Part shown: positions 33,315-42,443 of the stretch, one piece after another
How the letters are laid out: each line of letters opens with the position of its first letter
Position numbering within the stretch: the stretch's first letter is position 1
Source of the DNA: Caenispirillum salinarum AK4
Lineage (GTDB): Bacteria; Pseudomonadota; Alphaproteobacteria; Rhodospirillales; Rhodospirillaceae
DNA: 64,000 nt
Assembly: GCF_000315795.1 (NCBI RefSeq)
Contig: NZ_ANHY01000015.1
Location: forward strand, 124,001-188,000
Direction of reading: 5' to 3'
Translations under genes and position numbers: made by a program
The notes under the pieces: model-generated
What the model was told of the DNA's origin: nothing
The model's database searches: none
What the model saw: the letters and a program-made list of their open reading frames with translations, nothing else

Positions 33315-33350
33315 AAGGCTGGTGCGGAGGCCGTCCGCGCCAGCCTTTTT
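33315..33350 (+). terminator. Rho-independent terminator of the small secreted protein gene
   Basis: AAGGCTGG plus TGCGGA at 33315-33328 pairs with TCCGCG plus CCAGCCTT at 33334-33347, one internal mismatch, followed by a run of five T. Confidence 0.82.
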
Positions 33351-33660
33351 CCGCGTGCCCGGAAAAGGAGGGAGGCGCCTGGCGGGGGTGTGACCTGGCG
33401 CCTCCCTGGGGATACCCACACGGACCGAGCTTGGACCACTGCAGTATCATTACTGTAACGGCCGGCTGGGGCGCCGGTTCCAGAAAAAGCGCGAAAAATC
33501 GGACTCGAGCAATTTCCGCGGGATCGGCGGCGCCGGATGTTGCGCGGCGGCATCACCGCGCGTGATCTACCTCCTGTGTGCGGGCGCAGGGTCTTGGCAG
33601 GGGCGCGGCGGCCCCCGATAGTAAAAGGAGATGCCGTTCGCCCAACCGGAGATCGCCACC
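33351..33660. other. Intergenic region without recognised gene
   Basis: 310 bases between a terminator and a HepT-like gene. No ORF with family features or typical codon usage was seen. A/T-rich stretches near 33440-33490 may hold the promoter for the next two genes, but no convincing hexamer pair was found. Confidence 0.4.
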
Positions 33661-34032
33661 ATGATATCCGACCAGGACGCCCTGCGGGTCATCTCGGCCG
33701 CTATCGAGCGCACCCGCCTCCTGCGCGAGGGACTGGACCGCACGCGGTTCATCGAGCGCATGGAGAAGGACTGGATCTTCGCCGCCGCCGTCTCGTTCCA
33801 GATGGTCCAGATCGGCGAGCTGGTCAGCGGCATGATGGCCGGCGGGCGGTCGGGGCGGGAGCGCGACGCCATGGCCGTCTCGCGCCACCCCGAGGTGGAC
33901 TGGCAGGGATTCGTCGACATGGCCGAAACCCTGCTCGACAGCCCGCCGCGCGCCACTTTCGGCCCGGTGTGGGAGCAGATCGAGGTGGAACTGCCGACCC
34001 TCTCGCACGCCATCGAAGGCCTGGTGCGATGA
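33661..34032 (+). CDS. HepT-like (DUF86) protein, orphan
   Basis: A 123-residue helical protein. The opening ISDQDALRVISAAIERTRLLREGL and the block DWIFAAAVSFQMVQIGELV follow the DUF86/HepT fold (PF01934), the ribonuclease toxin partner of MNT antitoxins. The C-terminal R-X4-6-H-X-Y catalytic motif is not visible, and no nucleotidyltransferase (MntA) gene is adjacent. It may be a degenerate or repurposed family member. ATG 33661 fits the family start and follows GGAG; an in-frame ATG at 33631 is an alternative. It overlaps the next gene by ATGA. Confidence 0.68.
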   Translation: MISDQDALRVISAAIERTRLLREGLDRTRFIERMEKDWIFAAAVSFQMVQIGELVSGMMAGGRSGRERDAMAVSRHPEVDWQGFVDMAETLLDSPPRATFGPVWEQIEVELPTLSHAIEGLVR

Positions 34033-34535
34033 CCCTCCGCCGCACGGCCCGTGCGCTGGCGGCGGCGCTGCTGGCCGTGGCAGTGGCTGGCTGCGCGGGC
34101 GACGGGCCTGCGCCCGCGTCGCCGCCCTTCGTCCCGCCGCCCCTCGACGCGGCCGGCGCGTCCCTCGCGCCGCGCGGGCCGACGATGGACCGGGCCGTGG
34201 TGCAGGGGGCGCTGGTCTACCGCGAGCCGGTGGTGCTGCCGCCCGAGGCGCTGGCGCGGGTGCAACTGGTGCGCCTGGGCCCGGGCCGGACGCCGCGCGG
34301 CGTGCTGGCGACGGCCTGGGTCGCCGGCCCCATGGCCCCGCCCGTGCCCTTCCGCCTGACCTGGGACCCCCGCACCGCCGCCCCGCTGGCACCCGGCGAG
34401 CGGCTGGCGGTGGTGGCCATGGTGATGGTGGCCGACGAGGTCCTGTTCACCAGCCTCGCCCCGGCCGCCTACACCTCCCCGGCGGAACCCGTCGTGGTGC
34501 CCCTGCTGGCGCGCTGGGGCGGGGTGGAGGTGTAG
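34029..34535 (+). CDS. YbaY-family lipoprotein
   Basis: A 168-residue lipoprotein with lipobox VAGC (Cys near residue 20). The region GALVYREPVVLPPEALARVQLV followed by VPFRLTWDPRTAAPLAPGERLAVVAMVMVADEVLFTS matches the YbaY/YscW beta-sandwich domain (PF09619). Function of this family is poorly known; some members act as pilotins or stress-induced lipoproteins. Translationally coupled to the HepT-like gene by ATGA, an unusual pairing. Confidence 0.8.
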   Translation: MTLRRTARALAAALLAVAVAGCAGDGPAPASPPFVPPPLDAAGASLAPRGPTMDRAVVQGALVYREPVVLPPEALARVQLVRLGPGRTPRGVLATAWVAGPMAPPVPFRLTWDPRTAAPLAPGERLAVVAMVMVADEVLFTSLAPAAYTSPAEPVVVPLLARWGGVEV

Positions 34536-34570
34536 GGCAGGCCGCCGCAGGCAGCGCGGTGGACCGACAC

Positions 34571-34604
34571 GGAAAAGGGCGGGCACCCCGCGGTGCCCGC
34601 CCTT
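34571..34604. terminator. Bidirectional terminator between convergent genes
   Basis: AAGGGCGGGCACC at 34575-34587 and GGTGCCCGCCCTT at 34592-34604 form a perfect 13-pair stem with a 4-base loop. On the minus strand the stem is followed by TTTTCC, which fits proX termination; on the plus strand it ends the YbaY-type gene. Confidence 0.85.
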
Positions 34605-34643
34605 CCGTCTTGCCCGGCGTTTCCCGCCGCGGACGCCTGGCGC

Positions 34644-35660
34644 TTACTGCGCGGCGGCGTCGCGGGCGGCCTTCAGCCAGCTGTCGAACTCCTTGCGGTT
34701 TTCCTCGATCCAGGTGGCCGCGTGGCGTTCGATGTCGTCGATGCTGTCCTCGCCCTCGCGCATCAGCAGGTTCTGGGCGGAGACGTCGTTCACCGGCAGG
34801 TCGGCGGCGTCGAAGAACGCGGCCGCGGCCGGGTTTTCCTCGATCCAGTCCTTGGTCGCCATGATGCGCTGGGTGTTCACGGCGAAGCCCAGGTTCAGGC
34901 CTTCGGCGGTTTCGGTTTCGGGATTCTGCTCGTCGGGCAGCGAGGTGTAGGGCACTTCCAGCCATTCCACTTCATCGCCCGGCGCCAGCACGCCCGAGAC
35001 CCACAGCGGCGTCCAGGTGTAGTACAGGATCGGCTCGCCGTTCTCGAAGCGGGTGATGGTGTCGGCCATCAGGGCGAAGTAGCTGCCCTGGTTGTGCTCG
35101 ACGGTGTCGCGCAGGCCGTATTCGTCCAGGTGATGCTCGATCACGCGCTCGCAGCCCCAGCCGGGGTTGCAGCCGGTCAGGTCGGCCTTGCCGTCGCCGT
35201 CGGCGTCGAACAGCTTGGCGATCTCCGGGTCCTTCAGGTCCTCGACGTTGTCGATGTCGTATTCATCGGCCGTCTTCTTGTCGATCAGATAGCCCTGAAG
35301 GGAGTTCTCGATGTAGGCGTTGGAGCGCCAGATCTCGTCCTCGCCGCCGGCCTTCTCGAAGAACGCCTTGTGCAGCGGGTCCCAGTGGGTCGCCGAGTAG
35401 GTGATGTCCCCGTTGGCGATGCCCAGGTGCATGGTGGGGTAGGCCAGCTCGATGTGGGCGTTGACGTCGTAGCCCAGCTCTTCCAGGCCCATCATCAGGA
35501 TCTTGGTCTGGAAGATTTCCTCGGCGATGGAGCTGGTGGCGGGCGTCACGTCGACGCCGTCGCCCGGCATCTCGGCGGCAAGGGCAGGCCCGGCGACCAT
35601 CAGGCCGCCCAGGGCGGCGCCGGTGGCAAGCAGGCCGCGGAAAGAGATGCGATGGCTCAT
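34644..35660 (-). CDS. proX: Glycine betaine/proline-betaine binding protein ProX
   Basis: A 338-residue periplasmic protein with a signal peptide (cleavage near ALAAEMPG, residue 29). The OpuAC domain (PF04069) covers the rest, with GDGVDVTPATSSIAEEIFQT, ATHWDPLHKAFF, GCNPGWGCERVI and YYTWTPLWVSGVL, all typical of ProX; the Trp residues form the aromatic cage for quaternary ammonium groups. Last gene of proVWX, 92 bases after proW. It supplies compatible solutes under osmotic stress. Confidence 0.94.
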   Translation of the reverse strand: MSHRISFRGLLATGAALGGLMVAGPALAAEMPGDGVDVTPATSSIAEEIFQTKILMMGLEELGYDVNAHIELAYPTMHLGIANGDITYSATHWDPLHKAFFEKAGGEDEIWRSNAYIENSLQGYLIDKKTADEYDIDNVEDLKDPEIAKLFDADGDGKADLTGCNPGWGCERVIEHHLDEYGLRDTVEHNQGSYFALMADTITRFENGEPILYYTWTPLWVSGVLAPGDEVEWLEVPYTSLPDEQNPETETAEGLNLGFAVNTQRIMATKDWIEENPAAAAFFDAADLPVNDVSAQNLLMREGEDSIDDIERHAATWIEENRKEFDSWLKAARDAAAQ

Positions 35661-35752
35661 GAATGACTCCTCTGTCTGGTTCAGACTCGGATGGATAGCG
35701 ACTTGGGTGTCAAAGGTGCTTGATGCAAATGGCGGGTGCGCCGGGCGCGGGA

Positions 35753-36718
35753 TCAGGTGGTCTCGCGCTTTTCAGCCGCGTCGCCGGCGACGCGCGCCCT
35801 CTTCTGGCCGAAGATGAAACGCGCCGGCCCGCGGTCCCGCCAGGTGGCGCCGGCCTTCTCCCGCTGGGAGGTGCCGAGCGCCTGGGTGAAACGGTCGATG
35901 ATGATCGCCAGGATGACGATGCCGACGCCGCCGATGGTCGCCAGGCCCATGTCCAGGCGGCCGATGCCGCGCAGCACCATCTGGCCCAGGCCGACGACGC
36001 CGATCATGGAGGCGATGACCACCATGGAAAGCGCCAGCATCAGCGTCTGGTTGACGCCGGCCATGATGGTGCGCATGGCCAGCGGCAGCTGGACCTTGAA
36101 CAGAAGCTGGCGCGGACTGGCCCCGAAGCTGTTGGCGGCCTCGATGACGTCGCCCGGCACCTGCCGGATGCCCAGGTTGGTCAGGCGGATCAGCGGCGGC
36201 AGGGCGAAGATGATGGTCACCACCACGCCCGGCACGTTGCCGATGCCGAACAGCATGACGATGGGCACCAGGTACACGAACGCCGGCAGGGTCTGCATGG
36301 CGTCCAGCACCGGACGCAGGGCCATCTGGGCCTTGTCGCTGCGGGCCAGCCAGATGCCCGTCGGCACCCCGATCAGGATGCAGAAGAACACGCTGGTCAG
36401 CACCAGCGCGAGCGTGGTCATGGCCTCCGACCAGGCGCCGATCAGGCCGACGATGGTCATGGACACGACGGCGGCGATCCCCATGCGGCCGCCGGCGATC
36501 TGCCAGCCGATCAGGCCGATGATCGCCAGCATGGCCAGAGCGGGAATGCCGTTCAGCAGGCCGTCGATGCCCGTCAGCACGCCGTCGACCGGCCAGCGGA
36601 TGGCCTGGAAGACGGGGCGGAAGTTGTCGACAAGCCAGTCGAGGCCCGTCTCCACCCAGTCGCCGAGCGGAATGACGGCATCCTCGAACGGATTGAGAAG
36701 CGTGTTGCCTTCGGCCAT
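35753..36718 (-). CDS. proW: Glycine betaine ABC transporter permease ProW
   Basis: A 321-residue permease. The amphipathic N-terminal segment [21 protein letters not shown] precedes the membrane domain as in ProW; the BPD_transp_1 loop is [29 protein letters not shown]. Six to seven transmembrane helices. It lies 3 bases after proV, which implies coupled translation. Confidence 0.94.
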   Translation of the reverse strand: MAEGNTLLNPFEDAVIPLGDWVETGLDWLVDNFRPVFQAIRWPVDGVLTGIDGLLNGIPALAMLAIIGLIGWQIAGGRMGIAAVVSMTIVGLIGAWSEAMTTLALVLTSVFFCILIGVPTGIWLARSDKAQMALRPVLDAMQTLPAFVYLVPIVMLFGIGNVPGVVVTIIFALPPLIRLTNLGIRQVPGDVIEAANSFGASPRQLLFKVQLPLAMRTIMAGVNQTLMLALSMVVIASMIGVVGLGQMVLRGIGRLDMGLATIGGVGIVILAIIIDRFTQALGTSQREKAGATWRDRGPARFIFGQKRARVAGDAAEKRETT

Positions 36719-36721
36719 GGA

Positions 36722-37915
36722 TCAGCCCTCCCGGTCCAGCGTGCGCAAGAGGCGCGCCTTGGAGATGGCGCCCAGGTACTTGCCGTTGTCGTCCACCACG
36801 GGAATGGCGATGGGGCTTTCGGCCACCGCTCCCAGCAGGTCGGTCAGCATGGTGTCGGCGTTCACCGGTTCCACGATGCGCAGGTAGGCATTGGAGAAGC
36901 GCGGCTCGTCCTGCTCCTTGAGCGCGACCCGCAGCGACTCCACGGTGACGCAGCCGTGGTACTTCATCTGCTTGTCGATGACGAAGCCGTACTCGCGGTC
37001 GTAGTCTTCCAGCCGCTTCAGCGCCGTGCGCACGCCCATGTCGGCGCGGTCGATGACCGTCACCTGCTCTTTCCGGGCGATGTCGCGGGCGGTCAGCACC
37101 TTGGAAACGTCAACGCCGCGGAAGAAGCTGCGGACGTAGTCGTCGGCCGGGTTGCGCAGGATTTCATCGGGCGTGCCCACCTGGACCACGCGACCGCCTT
37201 CCATGATGGCGATGCGGTCGCCGATGCGCATGGCCTCGTCCAGGTCGTGCGAGATGAAGATCACGGTGCGGTCGCTGTCGGCCTGGAGCTTGATCAGTTC
37301 GTCCTGCATTTCCGTGCGGATCAGCGGGTCGAGGGCAGAGAACGCCTCGTCCATCAGCATGATGGACGGCTCCGCCGCCAGCGCGCGGGCAAGACCCACG
37401 CGCTGCTGCATGCCGCCGGACAGTTCCGACGGATAGCTGTGGGCATTGGCCTTCAGCCCCACCTGGTCCAGCGCCGTCAGCGCCCGCTCGTGGCGTTCCT
37501 CGCGCGGGACGCCAGCCAGTTCCAGGCCGAAGGCGGCGTTGTCGATGACGGTGATGTGGGGCAGCAGGGCGAACGACTGGAACACCATGCTCATGTCGCG
37601 GCGGCGCAGGTTGCGCAGTTCTTCCTGCGACAGCTTGGCGATGTCGTGCCCGTCCACCACCACCTCGCCGGCCGTGGGTTCGATCAGGCGATTGAGCAGG
37701 CGCACCAGCGTCGACTTGCCCGAGCCCGACAGGCCCATGACGACGAAGATTTCGCCCTTGTTGACGCTGAAGCTGGCGTCGTTGACGCCTACCGTGTTGC
37801 CCGTGCGCTCGAAGATGTCGGCCTTGGACACACCGTCCTGGGCCATCTTGAGCGCTTCGTCGGGGGAGGGGCCAAATATCTTGTAAAGATTTTTGACGAC
37901 CAGTTTTTCGGTCAT
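36722..37915 (-). CDS. proV: Glycine betaine ABC transporter ATPase ProV
   Basis: A 397-residue ATPase. ABC domain with Walker [10 protein letters not shown], signature [16 protein letters not shown], Walker [15 protein letters not shown] and [12 protein letters not shown] tandem CBS module fills about residues 280-397 and probably senses ionic strength. ATG 37915 ([15 protein letters not shown]) matches the E. coli ProV start and has GAGG 9 bases upstream; an in-frame ATG at 37930 would add five residues. First gene of the osmoregulated operon. Confidence 0.94.
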   Translation of the reverse strand: MTEKLVVKNLYKIFGPSPDEALKMAQDGVSKADIFERTGNTVGVNDASFSVNKGEIFVVMGLSGSGKSTLVRLLNRLIEPTAGEVVVDGHDIAKLSQEELRNLRRRDMSMVFQSFALLPHITVIDNAAFGLELAGVPREERHERALTALDQVGLKANAHSYPSELSGGMQQRVGLARALAAEPSIMLMDEAFSALDPLIRTEMQDELIKLQADSDRTVIFISHDLDEAMRIGDRIAIMEGGRVVQVGTPDEILRNPADDYVRSFFRGVDVSKVLTARDIARKEQVTVIDRADMGVRTALKRLEDYDREYGFVIDKQMKYHGCVTVESLRVALKEQDEPRFSNAYLRIVEPVNADTMLTDLLGAVAESPIAIPVVDDNGKYLGAISKARLLRTLDREG

Positions 37916-38260
37916 ATGAGAATGCCTCATGGATTAGGCATAAAGAGACGCAGGCTGACGCATTACCGGGAGGCCGGTAATGTGAAGCCCGGAAGGATTG
38001 TTATCTACCAACTTAGCAGCAACCGGCGCGTTTATCAAGGGTTTCGAGGGATTACAATAAAAAGTAAAACTTTTATTTACGCGCACGGATCGTTTAAGAG
38101 AATTTCATGGAACAACAGAAAAGCCCGCCTGCATCTTCCGTTTGACCAAGCAGACAGAAAAAAACAAAGAGGCGGGGGTTGGTAACGCGCACGGCGGCGC
38201 CAACCCCGGGCCGCAACGGGCCGTTGCATCCCCATTCCACGGAAAGCAGAGGAGCCCGCC
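37916..38260. promoter_or_regulatory. A/T-rich divergent region upstream of proVWX
   Basis: 345 bases between divergent proV and the FAS1 gene, far more A/T-rich than the coding DNA. It holds a perfect 9-base inverted repeat CATTACCGG/CCGGTAATG at 37961-37982, 46 bases upstream of proV, and an A/T palindrome AAAAGT-AAA-ACTTTT at 38060-38074. The first is well placed to be an operator of an osmotic regulator. No certain promoter hexamers were assigned, and no gene was seen. Confidence 0.5.
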
Positions 38261-39376
38261 ATGCCGCGCAGCCCCAGTCATCGCCGTGCCGTCGCCGCCG
38301 CATCATCGGCCGTCGTTCTGTCGATGGCCGCGTCCGGCCCGGCGGCGGGAGCCGACTTGCTTGAGACGCTCCGCGCCGACGATCGCTTCGACCGCTTCGC
38401 CGGGATCGTTGAGGGCGCCGGCATGGCGGACGCGCTGGTAACCGGCGGGCCCTACACCCTTTTCGCACCCACCGACGGCGCCTTCGACCGCCTGCCTGAG
38501 GCGGCGGCGGCGGAGATCCTGCGGGGCGAGCCCGACGCCCTGCGGACGCTGGTCCGCCGCCATCTGGTGCCCGGCGCGGCCTATCCCTCCGACTCCCTGC
38601 CCGAGATGGTGCACACCCTTGCCGACGAGCGCATCGACGTCGCCTGGGAAGGCCGCCGCCTGACTCTCTACACGCCCGGCCGGCCGGTGCGGGGCGAGGC
38701 CGCGCAGGTTGTCATCGGCGACATCCAGGCCGGTGACAGCGTGATCCACGGCATCTCCGCCATGCTGCTGCCGCAAGAGGCCTGGGAGGCCTATCGCCGG
38801 CGGGTGCGGAAGACAGCCGCGGAGGAGGACGCCCGGGAGGAAGGGACGCAAGAGGCCGACGCGACGGCTGCCGGAGACGCGACGGCCGGGCAGGCACCGG
38901 GAACGAACACCGCACCGTCGGCTGACGCCCGGCAAGCGGCCGAGGCGGACGCCGCCTCACCTGAGTCCCAGCCGGCGGCCGAACCGGCGGATTCGGCGCC
39001 GCAAGAGGCCGAAAAACCTGCCGAGTCTCCCGAACCCGCCAAGCGCCGACAGGCCGCCGCCCAGACGGATGAAGACGCGTCGGACGCGGCCGACGCGCCC
39101 GAGGGCGTGACGGCGGGGGACCTGGAGGCGTGGGACATCATCACGGTGGACGGCACGGAAGGCGACGTGGAGGCCGCCCTGACCACGCTCGACGGCCGGC
39201 TGTTGCGGGTGGAGGCGGAATTCTTCGGCCTGCTGGACATCGGCGACCGCCATGTGACCATCGAGGCCGACGACATCACCGTTGAACCGATTCCGCGCCG
39301 CCTGCTGGTCGATCTGACGGCCGAGCAGGTGATGGAGCGGGCGCGGCTGAGCGACGGGCCGTTCCTGGACGAGTAG
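38261..39376 (+). CDS. Secreted FAS1-domain protein with PRC-barrel-like C terminus
   Basis: A 371-residue exported protein. Signal peptide to about residue 30; fasciclin domain (PF02469) at 31-165 with TLFAPTDGAFDRLPEAA and VIHGISAMLLP; a 110-residue low-complexity Ala/Glu/Pro linker (175-290); and a C-terminal block GDLEAWDIITVDGTEGDVEAALTTLDG to ITVEPIPRRLL that looks like a PRC-barrel. FAS1 domains mediate adhesion; PRC-barrels bind small ligands or proteins. The fusion is uncommon in my knowledge. Envelope or periplasm location is inferred from the signal peptide. Confidence 0.78.
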   Translation: MPRSPSHRRAVAAASSAVVLSMAASGPAAGADLLETLRADDRFDRFAGIVEGAGMADALVTGGPYTLFAPTDGAFDRLPEAAAAEILRGEPDALRTLVRRHLVPGAAYPSDSLPEMVHTLADERIDVAWEGRRLTLYTPGRPVRGEAAQVVIGDIQAGDSVIHGISAMLLPQEAWEAYRRRVRKTAAEEDAREEGTQEADATAAGDATAGQAPGTNTAPSADARQAAEADAASPESQPAAEPADSAPQEAEKPAESPEPAKRRQAAAQTDEDASDAADAPEGVTAGDLEAWDIITVDGTEGDVEAALTTLDGRLLRVEAEFFGLLDIGDRHVTIEADDITVEPIPRRLLVDLTAEQVMERARLSDGPFLDE

Positions 39377-39390
39377 GCGCGCCGGCCGGC

Positions 39391-39657
39391 CTAATCGGCA
39401 GCGGGGCCGTCGTCTCCGGCCTGGGTTTCCGGAGTATGCTCGGGGGCAGGGGGAGGATCGGCCGGCACGCAGGTCCACGAGGCGCCGTCGGTGAAGTGCC
39501 CCTGGAGCCAGACCTGCGTCGCGCGGCCGACGGTCTCGCACTGGTCCATGCTCGCCATGGGCTGCATGGTCAGGTCGCCGCCCATCGGCGCGCCGTCGGG
39601 GCCGGTCATGTAGGTCCAGACCAGCAGGAAGGCGGCGGCGCCGGCGGCGGCTGTCAT
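39391..39657 (-). CDS. Small single-pass membrane or exported protein, unknown
   Basis: An 88-residue protein with one N-terminal hydrophobic segment (AAAGAAAFLLVWTYM) and a short external domain with two cysteines (DQCETVGRATQVWL and SWTCVPADPP), then a Pro/Glu tail. The Cys spacing resembles many short alphaproteobacterial periplasmic proteins of unknown role. It starts 7 bases after the dodecin stop on the same strand, so the two are probably cotranscribed. Confidence 0.6.
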   Translation of the reverse strand: MTAAAGAAAFLLVWTYMTGPDGAPMGGDLTMQPMASMDQCETVGRATQVWLQGHFTDGASWTCVPADPPPAPEHTPETQAGDDGPAAD

Positions 39658-39664
39658 GGCGGGA

Positions 39665-39877
39665 TCAGTCCTTCTCGTAGCGGAAGCCGATCTTCACCGT
39701 AACCTGGAAGTGTCCGACGTCGCCATCGACGATGTGGCCGCGCAGTTCCGAAACCTCGAACCACTCGGTGTTGCGGATGGACTTGCTGGCCGTCTTGATG
39801 GCGTTGCGGATGGCGTCGTCGATGGACGTCTTCGAGGAGCCGACGACCTCGGTCTTGCTGTAGACGTGGTCGCTCAT
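39665..39877 (-). CDS. Dodecin
   Basis: A 70-residue protein of PF07311. It reads VYSKTEVVGSSKTSIDDAIRNAIKTASKSIRNTEWFEVSELRGHIVDGDVGHFQVTVKIGFR in segments that fit dodecin throughout; the flavin-stacking Trp is in NTEWFEV. Dodecins form hollow 12-mers that store riboflavin, FMN or CoA. ATG 39877 begins the conserved core; GGAGGTCAC precedes it. Confidence 0.94.
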   Translation of the reverse strand: MSDHVYSKTEVVGSSKTSIDDAIRNAIKTASKSIRNTEWFEVSELRGHIVDGDVGHFQVTVKIGFRYEKD

Positions 39878-39976
39878 GTGACCTCCATTGTCTGTGGATG
39901 CGTGTAGAAGCTCTGTCCCCGTCAACGAAGGCGAGCGCCCTTGCGTTGCCCCGCCCGCGCCGGATAAAGGAAGGCC

Positions 39977-41248
39977 ATGAGCCCGTCCGAGCCCGCCGTC
40001 CCGTCCCCCTCCGCCCCGCGCATCGGCATCGTCGGTGCCGGCCCCGCGGGGCTGTTCGCCGCCGAGCTGCTGGCCGCGCGCGGAGCGGCCGTCACGGTGT
40101 TCGAGGCCAAGCCGTCGCCCGCCCGCAAGCTGCTGATGGCCGGACGCGGCGGCCTGAACCTGACGCATTCCGAGCCGCTGGAGCGCTTCTGCACCCGCTA
40201 CGGCCCTCAGTCCGCGTGGTTCGCCGCCGTGCTGGCCGAATTTCCGCCCGATGCTCTCAGGGCGTGGTGCAAGGGCCTTGGCATCGACACCTTCATCGGG
40301 ACCTCGGGCCGCGTCTTCCCCGACAGCTTCAAGGCGAGCGTGCTGGTGCGCGCGTGGCTGCGGCGACTGGCAAGCCTGGGCGTGACACTCCGAACCCGCC
40401 ACCGCTGGACCGGCTTCGGCCATGGCGGCGCGACGGTGCTGGCGGTGGAGGGGCCGGCCGGCGCACGGGACGAGGTGTTCGACGCCGTCCTGCTGGCGCT
40501 GGGCGGGGCGTCTTGGCCGCGGCTGGGCTCCGACGGTGCCTGGGCGCCGCTGCTGGCGGACCGGGGCGTCGCGATGGCGCCCTTCCGCCCCAGCAACTGC
40601 GGGTTTCGGGTGGCGTGGAGCGCCTTCCTGCGCGACCGCCACGCCGGGGCGCCCCTCAAGAACGTCGCCCTGACCTGCGGCAGCCGGACGGTGAAAGGCG
40701 AAATGGTGGTGACGGCGGCCGGCATCGAGGGCGGCATCGTCTACGCGCTGTCAGCTCCGCTCCGCGATGCGCTGGAGGCCGACGGGGCGGCGGTGGCGCA
40801 CCTGGATCTCAAGCCCGATCTGGCGGAAGCGGCCGTGGCGGAGCGTCTGGCGGCGCGGCGGGGCGGCAGGTCGCTGGCCGCGCACCTCAAGGCGGCGTTG
40901 AAGTTCACGCCGGTGATGGTGGCCCTGGTGCACGAGGTCACGGATGACGCCACGCGCGCCGATCCCGCCCGCCTTGCCGTTGCGCTCAAGGCCCTGCCGC
41001 TGCGGCTGACGGCAACGGCGGGGCTGGAGCGGGCCATCTCCTCGGCCGGCGGAGTGCGGTTCGACGCGGTGGACCCGGCGACGCTGGAACTGGCGGCGTT
41101 GCCGGGCGTCTTCGTCGCCGGCGAGATGCTGGACTGGGAGGCGCCGACGGGCGGCTACCTGCTGCAGGGCACCTTCGCCACCGCCCTGCGCGCGGCCGAT
41201 GGCGTCGCTCGCAAGCTGGGGCTCACCGCGGTTTCACCGCCCCCATGA
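39977..41248 (+). CDS. TIGR03862-type NAD(P)/FAD-dependent oxidoreductase (HI0933-like)
   Basis: A 423-residue flavoprotein. FAD dinucleotide motif RIGIVGAGPAGLFAAELLA at residues 15-33, then KLLMAGRGGLNLTHSE, a hallmark of the HI0933/BaiN family (PF03486), and the C-terminal GVFVAGEMLDWEAPTGGYLLQGTFATA. Members are putative reductases without a settled substrate. Its last 26 bases overlap the end of the convergent JmjC gene. Confidence 0.9.
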   Translation: MSPSEPAVPSPSAPRIGIVGAGPAGLFAAELLAARGAAVTVFEAKPSPARKLLMAGRGGLNLTHSEPLERFCTRYGPQSAWFAAVLAEFPPDALRAWCKGLGIDTFIGTSGRVFPDSFKASVLVRAWLRRLASLGVTLRTRHRWTGFGHGGATVLAVEGPAGARDEVFDAVLLALGGASWPRLGSDGAWAPLLADRGVAMAPFRPSNCGFRVAWSAFLRDRHAGAPLKNVALTCGSRTVKGEMVVTAAGIEGGIVYALSAPLRDALEADGAAVAHLDLKPDLAEAAVAERLAARRGGRSLAAHLKAALKFTPVMVALVHEVTDDATRADPARLAVALKALPLRLTATAGLERAISSAGGVRFDAVDPATLELAALPGVFVAGEMLDWEAPTGGYLLQGTFATALRAADGVARKLGLTAVSPPP

Positions 41249-42302
41249 TCGCCGCGCGGGCTTGTGCGGGCAGCGGCTTGGCGGTGCCGGGGCTGCGGGC
41301 GTTACCGGCGTTCGCCCTGGCCCGGGCGGCCTGCGCCTGTTCCTGCGCCGTGGGGCCGGTGACCGGAAAGCCGTAGCCGCCGCGGCGGGTGCGGAAGTGT
41401 TCCGTCTGGTACTGGCGCAGAAAGGCCCGGCTTTCGGCATCGGACGCCATGGCCTTCAGCCGGTCGCCCAGGTCCGCAAGTTGCGCGGCCAGGGCGCTGT
41501 CGTAGTCCTCCGCCTCCGGGTGGGGCAGGGCGCGGCGGAAGGCGGCGTCGGCGGGGGCGCGGTTCATCAGCAGGGTCAGCAGGTCCATGCCGATCACCTG
41601 GGTGACGCCGTAGGCGACATGCACGCAGTCGTCCGTGCGGCACAGCGCGTCATGGTAATGCCCGCGCGGAATGTAGAGCAGGTCGCCCGGCTTCATGACC
41701 AGGGTTTCCGCCACGCCGCCCGCGCGGCGCCGGCGTTCCTCCAGCGGCAGCTTCTTGAAGGCGGGATGGTTGATGGGGTCGGGGTCGACGCCTTCGTAGA
41801 GATGCCACTCCTTTTCGCCTTCGCAGTGCAGGGCGAAGACGTCGTGGCTGTCGCTGTGAACGCCGAAGGCCTGGTTGCTGCGGCGCGAATAGTACAGGTT
41901 CGCCTGCGCCTTCCCGGCCAGGGCGTCCTCCAGCGCCGCGCCCACCGCCCGCAGGCCGGCGTCCAGCGTGTCCAGCCGGTTGAGGCCGAGGGAGCATCCG
42001 GCGCGCACCAGCTCCATCACCTTGGAGGGATCGGGCTGGAGCACCTGCTGGTTGCGGCGGTCCGTCTCGGGCGTGCAGTAGGCCTGCGGCGGCACCGTGC
42101 GCGTCGCGTCCTTGACCACCATGGTCTCCGACGACCAGATGCCGGTCATGTCCAGCAATGCCTGCAGCCGTGGCCACGACATGACGTCGCGGAACTTGTC
42201 CGCCGCGCCCGGGATGTGCACCCAGCGCCGGCCCTGGTGCCGGGAAAAGAAGGTCTCCGGCGTCATCGGAGAGATCAGGTCCGCGAAGCTGGAAATCCCC
42301 AT
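41223..42302 (-). CDS. JmjC/cupin-type 2-oxoglutarate oxygenase
   Basis: A 359-residue protein related to ribosomal oxygenases of the RoxA type (PF08007). Iron ligands are visible as the HSD triad at His149-Asp151 in GVHSDSHDVFALHCEGEKEWHLYEG and the distal His in IPRGHYHDAL (about 217). After residue 300 there is a helical region and a basic Ala/Arg-rich tail. Such enzymes hydroxylate ribosomal proteins or other targets. ATG 42302 was chosen as the start of the conserved SPMTPETFF region; the frame is open 63 bases further upstream. Confidence 0.82.
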   Translation of the reverse strand: MGISSFADLISPMTPETFFSRHQGRRWVHIPGAADKFRDVMSWPRLQALLDMTGIWSSETMVVKDATRTVPPQAYCTPETDRRNQQVLQPDPSKVMELVRAGCSLGLNRLDTLDAGLRAVGAALEDALAGKAQANLYYSRRSNQAFGVHSDSHDVFALHCEGEKEWHLYEGVDPDPINHPAFKKLPLEERRRRAGGVAETLVMKPGDLLYIPRGHYHDALCRTDDCVHVAYGVTQVIGMDLLTLLMNRAPADAAFRRALPHPEAEDYDSALAAQLADLGDRLKAMASDAESRAFLRQYQTEHFRTRRGGYGFPVTGPTAQEQAQAARARANAGNARSPGTAKPLPAQARAAIMGAVKPR

Positions 42303-42443
42303 GGAGGCCGCCGTCCTCTGCGTGAATCGTTGCGTCTTTCTGCACGCCCAGGTTGGCCGCGTCAAGGCGGTTCCGTCGCGCGGTCAAGGCGGCTAGACTG
42401 CGGCCGCGCAAACCCGAGCCGTCCTCAAGGAGATGTTCATCCC

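Noticed and set aside
33631-33660. Upstream ATG of the HepT-like gene
   Set aside because: AAAGGAG lies directly against this ATG with too little spacing, and the extra residues do not fit the family start.
35720-38185. 821-codon plus-strand ORF opposite proWV
   Set aside because: Shadow of the proVW genes extending into A/T-rich non-coding DNA; no family similarity.
38142-38441. 99-codon plus-strand ORF before and into the FAS1 gene
   Set aside because: Overlaps the FAS1 signal peptide in another frame; no ribosome binding site and Arg/Pro-rich composition.
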